A DNA stretch of 64,000 nucleotides from JAEUNX01 sp034004685. Lineage in GTDB: Bacteria; Pseudomonadota; Gammaproteobacteria; Burkholderiales; Rhodocyclaceae. This document shows positions 1-6,512 of this stretch, piece after piece (position 1 is the first letter of the stretch; each line of letters opens with the position of its first letter). Both the position numbers and the translations under genes were made by a program. Below the pieces are notes generated by a model. It saw only the letters and a program-made list of their open reading frames with translations. It had not been told where the DNA came from and made no database searches. The stretch is taken from NCBI GenBank assembly GCA_034004685.1, contig JAVEWG010000006.1:1-64000 (forward strand). Direction: 5' to 3'.

Positions 1-584
1 TCCCCCACCGCGTCGTTCCACAGCCGGTCGTCACAGAAGTGGCAACCGAACACGTCGCCGGAGAAGAGGATGCTCTCCTCCTCCAGATAGGTACATTGGG
101 TGTCCGGCCAGTGGAGGTAGGGGGTGTTGTAGAAGGTCAGGCGCCGCCCCCCCAGCTCGATGCCGTCGCCGTCGTCGACGGCAGTGAATTCCGGTTCGGT
201 GCCCAGTTCCCGCAGCAGGGCCTTGAGGATGGCCGGGGCCCGGTTGGAGATGATGAGCTGGGCCTGGGGGGCGCGGCGCATCAGCTCCGGCAGGGCGCCG
301 GAATGATCCGGCTCCAGGTGGTTGAGCACCACCGCCCGGATTTCGTCGTAGCGGGCCACCGCCTCCAGGCGGGCAAAGAATTCGTGGGCGAACTCGATCT
401 TGACGGTATCGATCACCGCCACCCCCTCCGCCCCCCGCACGCAATAGGCGTTGTAGCTGGTGCCATTGGCGGTGTTGAGGATGATGTCGAACTTGCGCAT
501 GGCCGGGTCCAGGGCGCCAATCCAATGGACGCCGGGGGCCAACTCCACCGGCTGGCCAGGCTGGACCACCGCGGGATGGCTCAC
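1..584 (-). CDS. Flavodiiron protein (FprA/rubredoxin:oxygen oxidoreductase type), 3' part beyond window
   Basis: The 194 visible residues are the metallo-beta-lactamase-like domain of an A-type flavodiiron protein, an enzyme family that reduces O2 or NO to harmless products. The diiron signature H-x-E-x-D-H is at residues 89-94, with further likely ligands H158 and D177. The C-terminal flavodoxin domain would lie past the left edge. I chose a GTG start whose bases overlap a TGA in another frame and which follows an AGGAGGG ribosome site; the other in-frame starts lack this. It begins 28 bp after nifO, so it is the fourth gene of the nifB operon. O2 or NO removal near nitrogenase is an inference from that position. 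Confidence 0.85.
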   Translation of the reverse strand, partial: MSHPAVVQPGQPVELAPGVHWIGALDPAMRKFDIILNTANGTSYNAYCVRGAEGVAVIDTVKIEFAHEFFARLEAVARYDEIRAVVLNHLEPDHSGALPELMRRAPQAQLIISNRAPAILKALLRELGTEPEFTAVDDGDGIELGGRRLTFYNTPYLHWPDTQCTYLEEESILFSGDVFGCHFCDDRLWNDAVG

Positions 585-612
585 CGGACGGCCCTCCTGT
601 CCATGGGGGCGC

Positions 613-1065
613 TCATGCCGCTCCCTCCTGGGCGGCGCAGCCATGACCGGCGGCCGCGGCGCAGCCCTCGCCCAACTGGGGCGCGGCCGGAGCCAGACCG
701 ACCCAGGCCGCCACCCGGGGGGTATCGAAGCCCACCATGCGGGGGGAATGCTGCTCCCACTCTCCATCCCACTCCCGCTCCATGAGGGGGCGGCGGATCA
801 GCAGGGGTTCGGCCAGCAGCAGGGACAGAGCCTCCTCCCGATCCAGGCGGGCGGGCACCACCTCGCCGGATTTCACCCGGGGGGCGGCCAGATTGAACCA
901 CTCGGCCACCGGCAGGGAGTCAAGGAATTCCAGCAGGCGGGCGGCCGTCCACGGCTCAGCCAGCAGGTTCCTCACCACAAGCTCGTGGCCGGCCGCCAGC
1001 AACAGACCCTTCTGCCGGGCGTTGCCGCCGCAGCCGGGCTTTTCCCAGAAGGTGATGCGGGTCAT
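613..1065 (-). CDS. nifO: Nitrogenase-associated ArsC-like protein NifO
   Basis: This 150-residue protein has the thioredoxin-like ArsC/Spx fold expected of the nitrogenase-associated NifO family. The N-terminal strand runs into K-P-G-C (Cys12), the position of the family's redox cysteine, and the arginine/acid pattern of the ArsC family follows. NifO in Azotobacter lies next to nifB and the nifB-linked ferredoxin and affects the balance between nitrate use and nitrogen fixation; the order here is the same. It lies 18 bp after the ferredoxin and 28 bp before the flavodiiron gene, so one nif operon is likely. The tail after about residue 130 is Ala/Gly-rich and probably disordered. Confidence 0.85.
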   Translation of the reverse strand: MTRITFWEKPGCGGNARQKGLLLAAGHELVVRNLLAEPWTAARLLEFLDSLPVAEWFNLAAPRVKSGEVVPARLDREEALSLLLAEPLLIRRPLMEREWDGEWEQHSPRMVGFDTPRVAAWVGLAPAAPQLGEGCAAAAGHGCAAQEGAA

Positions 1066-1083
1066 GGCGCGTCCTCTGGCCCG

Positions 1084-1404
1084 CTAGTCCGGGTATTCCA
1101 CCGGACCCCGCAGGGCGGCGGCGGCCTCGGCGGCCTTGCCCTTTTCGATCAGGGTCAGGGCCAGCTCGTAGGGGATGCCAGTGAGGGAACCGGGGGGATT
1201 GAGGGGCTCGTCGTACTCATCCACGATGGCCCCCTCGATGGGACAGATGCTGGCGCATTGGGCGTCGTCATGGTCCCCCAGGCATTCGGTGCATTTGTCG
1301 GCAATGATCTTGAAGTGGGGCTTGGCTTCGATGATGGCGTCGTTGGGGCAGAGGGGCTCGCAGGCCCAGCAGTTGACGCACAGCTCGTTGATCTGGAGTG
1401 CCAT
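1084..1404 (-). CDS. fdxN: 2[4Fe-4S] ferredoxin of the nifB operon (FdxN type)
   Basis: A 106-residue bacterial ferredoxin. The first cluster motif is C-V-N-C-W-A-C-E-P-L-C-P near residues 9-20. The second is split by an eight-residue insert (C-T-E-C, then C-A-S-I-C-P), which is typical of FdxN/VnfH-linked ferredoxins. Family members donate low-potential electrons in nif metabolism, including to NifB during cofactor synthesis. I chose the ATG at 1404 because the protein family begins there; an open frame extends upstream but carries repeat sequence. It follows nifB after a 95-bp gap that holds a dispersed repeat and a perfect inverted repeat. Confidence 0.93.
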   Translation of the reverse strand: MALQINELCVNCWACEPLCPNDAIIEAKPHFKIIADKCTECLGDHDDAQCASICPIEGAIVDEYDEPLNPPGSLTGIPYELALTLIEKGKAAEAAAALRGPVEYPD

Positions 1405-1422
1405 ATCAGGCTCCTGAAGATT

Positions 1423-1445
1423 CGTAGGGCGGGCTTTGGCCCGCC
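1423..1445. repeat. Dispersed GTAGGGCGGG palindromic repeat, copy 1
   Basis: A short palindrome-like unit (CGTAGGGCGGG, a short spacer, then CCCGCC) that recurs at 4831-4853 and 39991-40013, with a diverged inverted version at 4789-4814. All copies are intergenic. It resembles the REP-like repeats common in betaproteobacteria. No function is visible. Confidence 0.7.
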
Positions 1446-1459
1446 ATCCCTTGACCAGA

Positions 1460-1492
1460 CCGCGGGGCCGGCTACTGCTGCCGGCCCCGCGG
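1460..1492. repeat. Perfect 13-bp inverted repeat between nifB and fdxN
   Basis: CCGCGGGGCCGGC, a 7-base loop (1473-1479), then its exact reverse complement. The hairpin is very stable but has no T tract in the leftward direction, so it is not a standard intrinsic terminator for nifB. It could be an RNA-processing or stabilising hairpin that sets nifB against fdxN-nifO levels. Confidence 0.7.
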
Positions 1493-1499
1493 CACCCTT

Positions 1500-2996
1500 T
1501 CACGCCGCGCAGGCCGCGCCATCGGCCTTGGGGGACAGCTTGCCGGCAGCTTCCAGCTCGGCATACACCGCCGCCACGGCTTCCTCGATGGGCTCCATGC
1601 CATGCTCACCGTTGGGCTGGATGCCGGCTTCTTCCAGCATTCCCCAGGGCTCGAAGCCGATCTTGGAACACAGCACCACCTCGCAGTCCGCCAGGGCCTT
1701 GATGGTTTTCTGGAGGACGGACTCCCCGTCGCCGCAGCTTTCATCCCCGGAGCAGTAAAGATCGGTCTTGCGGTGGGTGACGAAGCGCACCCCCTCTTCG
1801 GAGGCCTCGTACACCAGGAACTCCTTGGCATGGCCGAAGTGCTGGTTGATGACCCCGCCGCCACTGGTGGCGATGGCCATCTTCACCGGCCGCAAGCCCT
1901 TCTTCTCCCTGGGCTCGACGGAGGCGGCCTTGGCGGCTTTCTCGGCCCGCTTGGCGTCCAGTTCAGCGGTGATGCCCTCCCGCACCGCAGCCCGCATGAC
2001 CATCGCCTTGTCGTAGTCGATGTTCATCTCGGCGATCTTGTCCAGGGTGAACTCAGCGCCCCGATCCTCCCCCAGCAGGCCCACGGCGTCGGCCCGACAC
2101 TGGCGGCAGTGGCGCATCATGTTCATGTCGCCGGAGCAGGCGTCCTGAAGATCCTGCAACTCCTCGGCGGTGGGGCTGGGCTGCTCCATCAGGCCGTAGA
2201 AGGTGCCGTGCTCGGCCTCTGCGATCAGGGGCATCACGTTGTGGAGGAAGGCGCCCTTAGCCTTGACCACCTTGGAGACTTCCTTCAGGTGCTGGTCATT
2301 GACCCCGGGGATCATCACCGAGTTGACCTTCACCAGGATGCCCCGGGCGGCGAGCATATCCAGACCCTTCTGCTGCTGCTCGATGAGGATCCGGGCCCCT
2401 TCCACCCCAAAGATCCGCTTATTCTTCCAGAACACCCAGGGGTAGATCTTGGCGCCGATCTCCGGGTCAAGGCAGTTGATGGTGATGGTGACGTGGTCGA
2501 TGTTGTGCTTGGCCAGTTCTTCCACGGATTCCGGCAGGGCCAGGCCGTTGGTGGAGACGCACAGCTTGATGTCCGGCGCCTCGGCGGAAAGGCGGCGGAA
2601 GGTCTCGAAGGTGCGCTCCGGATTGGCCAGGGGGTCCCCGGGGCCGGCGATGCCCAGGACCGTCATCTGGGGAATGGCGGCGGCCACCGCCTTGGTCTTC
2701 ATCACCGCTTCGTCGGGGGTCAACAACTCGGACACCACCCCGGGACGGGACTCATTGGAGCAGTCGTACTTGCGATTGCAGTAGTGGCACTGGATATTGC
2801 AGGCCGGCGCCACCGCCACGTGCATGCGAGCGAAGTAATGGTGGGCGTCTTCGGAGTAACAAGGGTGGTCCTGGACCTTGGCCCGGATCTCATCGGAGAG
2901 ATGGCCAAGCTGGTCGTCGGTGGAACCACAGGAGTGAGAACTGCACCCGCCACCGCTTGATGGGTTGGCGTCTTGTCCTAATACGGGAAGTTCCAT
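1500..2996 (-). CDS. nifB: Nitrogenase cofactor biosynthesis protein NifB
   Basis: NifB is the radical-SAM enzyme that builds NifB-co, the Fe-S-carbide core of the FeMo cofactor. At 498 residues it matches the long proteobacterial form. A Cys-rich N-terminal stretch is followed by the radical-SAM motif C-N-I-Q-C-H-Y-C (Cys66, Cys70, Cys73). From about residue 370 a NifX/NafY-like cofactor-binding domain follows, beginning with K-M-A-I-A-T-S-G-G-G. It is the first gene of the leftward nifB-fdxN-nifO-flavodiiron operon. A -24/-12 promoter about 40-55 bp upstream and two NifA sites beyond it indicate sigma-54/NifA control. Confidence 0.98.
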   Translation of the reverse strand: MELPVLGQDANPSSGGGCSSHSCGSTDDQLGHLSDEIRAKVQDHPCYSEDAHHYFARMHVAVAPACNIQCHYCNRKYDCSNESRPGVVSELLTPDEAVMKTKAVAAAIPQMTVLGIAGPGDPLANPERTFETFRRLSAEAPDIKLCVSTNGLALPESVEELAKHNIDHVTITINCLDPEIGAKIYPWVFWKNKRIFGVEGARILIEQQQKGLDMLAARGILVKVNSVMIPGVNDQHLKEVSKVVKAKGAFLHNVMPLIAEAEHGTFYGLMEQPSPTAEELQDLQDACSGDMNMMRHCRQCRADAVGLLGEDRGAEFTLDKIAEMNIDYDKAMVMRAAVREGITAELDAKRAEKAAKAASVEPREKKGLRPVKMAIATSGGGVINQHFGHAKEFLVYEASEEGVRFVTHRKTDLYCSGDESCGDGESVLQKTIKALADCEVVLCSKIGFEPWGMLEEAGIQPNGEHGMEPIEEAVAAVYAELEAAGKLSPKADGAACAA

Positions 2997-3035
2997 TTCG
3001 GGGTCCTCGCTGGGGGGGGTTACGGCTTCCCCTTT

Positions 3036-3051
3036 CGCAAGGCCCGTGCCC
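3036..3051 (-). promoter_or_regulatory. Sigma-54 (-24/-12) promoter of nifB
   Basis: Read leftward, the sequence is GGGCACGGGCCTTGCG, which matches the TGGCACG-N4-TTGC consensus with correct GG-to-GC spacing. The GG lies at 3049-3050 and the GC at 3037-3038. The nifB start is about 40 bp downstream. Confidence 0.88.
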
Positions 3052-3067
3052 GCTTCAAGATTGCGTA

Positions 3068-3080
3068 TATCACATTGATT
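3068..3080. promoter_or_regulatory. Possible IHF site in nifB promoter
   Basis: TATCACATTGATT fits the IHF consensus (YAANNNNTTGATW) with one mismatch. It sits in an AT-rich stretch (3065-3112) between the NifA sites and the -24 element, which is where IHF bends DNA at nif promoters. Single weak consensus hits are common by chance. Confidence 0.4.
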
Positions 3081-3122
3081 TAAATAGACTTTTATTTGAT
3101 AACCATTCTTATCCAGGCTGTT

Positions 3123-3138
3123 TGTCGGCTAGGCCACA
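3123..3138. promoter_or_regulatory. NifA upstream activator site (proximal) of nifB
   Basis: TGT-CGGCTAGGCC-ACA is an exact TGT-N10-ACA. It lies about 75-90 bp upstream of the -24 element, in the usual range for NifA enhancer sites. It is paired with a second exact copy 23 bp further upstream. Confidence 0.8.
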
Positions 3139-3145
3139 GGGGGTC

Positions 3146-3161
3146 TGTCGGGTATGTCACA
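3146..3161. promoter_or_regulatory. NifA upstream activator site (distal) of nifB
   Basis: TGT-CGGGTATGTC-ACA is a second exact TGT-N10-ACA, centred 23 bp (about two helical turns) from the proximal one, so both face roughly the same side of the helix. The remaining sequence to 3336 (about 175 bp) holds no feature I can support. Confidence 0.78.
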
Positions 3162-3336
3162 GCCAACTCCGCCCCAGGGCCTCGTCCAACCGCCGGCCAG
3201 GCTGCCGGATGGGCACCGGCATTGGCGCCATGGCGTTACAGAAGCTGTTGGCGCAGCTTGCCGAAGGCCGGGGTGGCCTGGGCTGCCCGTTTTTGGGTCA
3301 CGGCAAGGAAGGGCATCGGCGGGTTCCTCTGGATGA

Positions 3337-3582
3337 TCAGGCGGGCAGAATCCGGGGGCGCCAGTCGCAGCCCTTGAGGAACTCCTCCAGAACTTGGATG
3401 TAACCCAGCAGGGCCACCCCCAGCCCGCCGCCCCCTTCCATCACCAGATCCACGTACTGGAGGCCGGCATCGTCGATTACGTCGCTATACGCCCGGTGGG
3501 CGAGCCCCAGGGCCCGCAATTCAGCCACCACCGGGGCCGCCTGATCAAAGAACCGTTGAGCATCGAGCGTCATCTTTGCCAT
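3337..3582 (-). pseudogene. Truncated patatin-like phospholipase remnant
   Basis: About 80 residues resemble the start of a patatin family phospholipase. The segment Y-V-D-L-V-M-E-G-G-G-G-L-G followed by a G-Y-I-Q-V-L-E-E helix is the glycine-rich oxyanion-hole block. The frame stops 18 codons after that block, before the GxSxG nucleophile, and I could not find the rest in any downstream frame. The true start could be 3573, 3582 or an upstream ATG at 3624. It is most likely a broken gene; a short functional protein cannot be excluded. Confidence 0.6.
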
Positions 3583-3724
3583 CTCCTTGAACCCCCCGCC
3601 CACCGGAAGGAATGCCTTAAGCATAGATGACGATGCAATGACCCGAGACGCCAGGAACGGGGAAATTTTCGTGAGGGCGGCTTTGGGTTACCCTGAGCTT
3701 TTCAAACAGCGTTTTGGACGACCT

Positions 3725-4150
3725 ATGGCCCGCATCCTCATCGACCTGCCCGAAACCCCCTTCTTCCGCACCGAGATCCCCCTCTACGTGCAGCACATCA
3801 ACCATGGCAAGCACCTGGACAACGCCCAGCTGGTGGCCCTGGTGGGGGAATGCCGCTCGCGCTTCCTCAAACATCTGGGCTATAGCGGGGGCGACGTGGA
3901 AGGGCTCGCCTACGTGGTGGCGGACGTGGCGGTGCAATACAAGTCGGAGGCCTTCTACCCGGAAGTGCTGATCCTGGAGATGACCCCCATGGATTTCCAC
4001 AAATACGGCTGCGACCTGGTGTTCCGCGCCACCGAGTCGGTGACGGGCCGGGAAGTGGCCCGGGGCAAGCAGGGCATCATCTTCATCGACCCGGCGGCCC
4101 GCAAAGTGGCCGAGGTACCAGCACCATTCAAGGCCCGTTTCGAAGGCTGA
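3725..4150 (+). CDS. Acyl-CoA thioesterase, hot-dog fold (4HBT/FadM type)
   Basis: This 141-residue protein is laid out like single-domain hot-dog thioesterases of the YbgC/FadM kind. Y-V-Q-H-I-N-H-G-K-H-L-D-N near residues 15-27 occupies the active-site Asp/Asn region. Such enzymes cleave acyl-CoA thioesters; the substrate cannot be told from sequence. I chose the ATG at 3725 because the family begins with a similar short strand, although the frame is open further upstream. It stands between the nifB and nifA operons on the opposite strand, with no nif link that I know of. Confidence 0.8.
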   Translation: MARILIDLPETPFFRTEIPLYVQHINHGKHLDNAQLVALVGECRSRFLKHLGYSGGDVEGLAYVVADVAVQYKSEAFYPEVLILEMTPMDFHKYGCDLVFRATESVTGREVARGKQGIIFIDPAARKVAEVPAPFKARFEG

Positions 4151-4205
4151 CCACCTTGTCCGGGGCCACCGGCGCGGCGCGGGCTTGACGCCCAAAGGAG
4201 GTTTC

Positions 4206-4688
4206 ATGATGGCAAGAAAAGTGCTCGCGGCAATCCTGCTAGTCCTTGGTGTGGCGGGGACCAGTCGCCCTGACGTCCCGCAAGCCATGGCCGCGGACAC
4301 CCTGCATGTGCCCCTGGCCGCAACCCGCCACAACCCGGGGCAGATCGCTCGGGCTACCCTGGCCGCCGTCGGCCAAGCTACCGCCATCACCATTACCTTG
4401 AGCGGCGTACCGGCGGGGGTGACGCGCCCGATCCACATTCGGGCGGCCTTGGTGGAAGGGGCCTGCAACGGCAAGCCAGGAGGTCGGGAATACCCCCTGG
4501 ACGCCCCGGCCCTGGCCGACTCCCCGGGCCATCCCGGAGCCATGGCCGCGTTTGCCGGGCCCCTGGGGCTTTCCGCAACCATGGAGCTGCCCTTCGAACA
4601 GTTCCGGACCACCCCCTTCGCCATCAAGGTCCGCCTCACGCCCGCCGATGGGGGCGACGAGATCTTCTGCGGCGACGTGCCCCACTAG
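4206..4688 (+). CDS. Exported protein of unknown function
   Basis: A 160-residue protein with a clear signal peptide: M-M-A-R-K, a hydrophobic run A-A-I-L-L-V-L-G-V-A-G, and a probable cleavage near A-M-A-A-D at about residue 30. The mature part is rich in short beta-like segments and has two cysteines (near G-A-C-N-G and at the C-terminal F-C-G-D-V), which suggests one disulfide in the periplasm. The start is set by an excellent AAAGGAGG site at 4195-4202. I do not recognise the family; the strand pattern vaguely recalls CHRD-like or copper-chaperone beta sandwiches. Confidence 0.75.
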   Translation: MMARKVLAAILLVLGVAGTSRPDVPQAMAADTLHVPLAATRHNPGQIARATLAAVGQATAITITLSGVPAGVTRPIHIRAALVEGACNGKPGGREYPLDAPALADSPGHPGAMAAFAGPLGLSATMELPFEQFRTTPFAIKVRLTPADGGDEIFCGDVPH

Positions 4689-4788
4689 TAAGGTGTTGCA
4701 CGCAGCAAGGCGCGCATGGCCAGCGACTGGCGAGGTGGCGGCGTGGCGTTGCCCGGCCCGGGAGCGGCGGCCGATGCGCTCAATTCAT

Positions 4789-4853
4789 GCAGGCCGGATG
4801 AATCCGGCCCTACCGCGAATCAAAGGATCCCGTAGGGCGGGATTCATCCCGCC
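4789..4853. repeat. Two dispersed GTAGGGC-type repeats, opposite orientations
   Basis: A diverged unit at 4789-4814 reads GGTAGGGCCGG... on the minus strand, and a standard CGTAGGGCGGG...CCCGCC unit lies at 4831-4853. They lie in the 255-bp gap between the exported-protein gene and nifA, which converge. Nearby 'ggtctgttgacc' (4868-4879) recurs inverted at 13899-13911. Confidence 0.6.
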
Positions 4854-4943
4854 AACACACACCAAAGGGTCTGTTGACCCGGCTTCGTGGGCGCACTCAC
4901 GTCCCTTCGCTCCCGGTGCAAGACGCGGCGACGCTGGCCTCCC

Positions 4944-6512
4944 TCAGAACTGGCGCACCTTGATGTTCAGAGTCTGGATCCGGTAGGCGATCTGCCTTGG
5001 CGTCATCCCCAAGAGGCGCGCCGCCTTGGCCTGAACCCAGCCGGACTGCTCCAGGGCGGCGATGACCTTCTCCCGTTCATCCAGGTTGGGGTCGTCCAGC
5101 CGCACGGTGGAGCGCACGTCGCTGGTGGCCCCCCGGGTTTCGGTGACCCGCTCGTCCAGGCCCAGATCCAGCACGTCGTCCCGGTCGATGGTGCCGGAGA
5201 GGCTCATCACCGCCGCCCGCTCCAGGCAGTTTTCCAGCTCCCGCACGTTGCCGGGCCAGTCGTAGTGGGTCAGGACCCGCAGGGCGGCGTCCGAGATGGC
5301 TACCGGCCGGCCCTGCTGCTTGCCGATCTTCTCCACCAGGAAGCGGGCGATCTCGGGGATGTCCTCCACCCGCTCCCGCAGGGACGGCAGGGCGATGGGC
5401 ATGACGTTGAGGCGATAGTACAGATCCTCCCGAAACACCCCCTCCTCCACCGCCCGCTCCAGGTCCCGGTGGGTGGCGGCCACCAGGCGCACATCCACCT
5501 TGATGGTGCGGTTGCCCCCCACCCGCTCCAGCTCCCCTTCCTGCAGCACCCGCAGGAGCTTGGCCTGGAAGGCGGGAGACACCTCGCCGATTTCATCCAG
5601 GAACAAAGAGCCCCCGTCGGCCTGCTCGAAGCGGCCCTTGCGGGTCGCCACCGCGCCAGTGAAGGCCCCCTTCTCATGGCCGAAGAGCTCCGATTCCAGC
5701 AGGTTCTCCGGCAGGGCGGCACAGTTGAGCTTGACGAAGGGGTTGGCCGAGCGGGGTGAGTTGTAGTGGATGGCGTGGGCGATGAGCTCCTTGCCGGTGC
5801 CGGTTTCCCCCCGGATCAGCACGGTGGTGTTCCACTTGGCCACCTGGCGCACCTGCTCGAAGACCCGCTGCATGCGGATGGAATGACCCACCACGTTGGA
5901 GAAACCGTACTGGTTGCGCACGGCGCGGCGCAGGCCGTCCCGCTCTTCCTCCAGATCCTCCCGCTCGCTCTTGACCTGCCAGGCCAGCTGGACCGACTGG
6001 CCCACCAGTTGGGAGACCATCCGCACCAGGCGGACCCGTTCCTGCAGCGCTGCCTCCCGGGTGACATCGGGCTGACAGCCCAGCACCCCGATCACCTCCC
6101 CGCTGACCCGGATGGGTTCGGCGATGAAGGGGCCGGAGGGGTCGTAAAGGCCGGTGCGGTTGAGAAAGCGCGGTTCGTCCTCGATGGAGTGGATCAGGCA
6201 GCCCCGGCCGCTTTCCATCACCAGGCCCAGGACCCCCTCGCCGGGCTGGTAGCGCACCGGCCGGCGGTGCTCCAGGCCCAGGGCCACGTCCACCACCAGT
6301 TCCTGGGTTTCCGGGTCCAGCAGGGTGACCATGCCGTTGCGCAGGCCACCGTGGTCCAGGGCCTTGAGCACGCCGGAGAGGGTTTCCCGCAACTCCAGGG
6401 AGCGGGATAGCACCCGGCCCACTTCATACACCGTGTCCAGGGCGGTCTCCAGTTCGTGGAGGCGCTCGCTTTCCGACAGGGGGCGGGGAAAAGGAAGGGA
6501 GCCCATGGTCAC
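4944..6512 (-). CDS. nifA: Nif-specific sigma-54 activator NifA
   Basis: NifA is the enhancer-binding activator of nif promoters. Its 522 residues hold an N-terminal GAF domain (about 20-175), an AAA+ domain with Walker A G-E-T-G-T-G-K (235-241) and sigma-54-contacting GAFTGA (282-287), and a C-terminal Fis-type helix-turn-helix. The linker after the AAA+ domain lacks the C-x4-C pair of oxygen-sensitive NifA, which fits control by a separate NifL. The GTG start overlaps the nifL stop (GTGA), giving translational coupling; an ATG two codons in is an alternative. Confidence 0.97.
   Translation of the reverse strand: MTMGSLPFPRPLSESERLHELETALDTVYEVGRVLSRSLELRETLSGVLKALDHGGLRNGMVTLLDPETQELVVDVALGLEHRRPVRYQPGEGVLGLVMESGRGCLIHSIEDEPRFLNRTGLYDPSGPFIAEPIRVSGEVIGVLGCQPDVTREAALQERVRLVRMVSQLVGQSVQLAWQVKSEREDLEEERDGLRRAVRNQYGFSNVVGHSIRMQRVFEQVRQVAKWNTTVLIRGETGTGKELIAHAIHYNSPRSANPFVKLNCAALPENLLESELFGHEKGAFTGAVATRKGRFEQADGGSLFLDEIGEVSPAFQAKLLRVLQEGELERVGGNRTIKVDVRLVAATHRDLERAVEEGVFREDLYYRLNVMPIALPSLRERVEDIPEIARFLVEKIGKQQGRPVAISDAALRVLTHYDWPGNVRELENCLERAAVMSLSGTIDRDDVLDLGLDERVTETRGATSDVRSTVRLDDPNLDEREKVIAALEQSGWVQAKAARLLGMTPRQIAYRIQTLNIKVRQF

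Noticed and set aside
39..785. Rightward frames at the left edge
   Set aside because: They mirror the flavodiiron and nifO genes and carry no recognisable motif.
3239..3336. Small protein downstream of the patatin remnant
   Set aside because: Only a 26-codon frame with no ribosome site or family resemblance.
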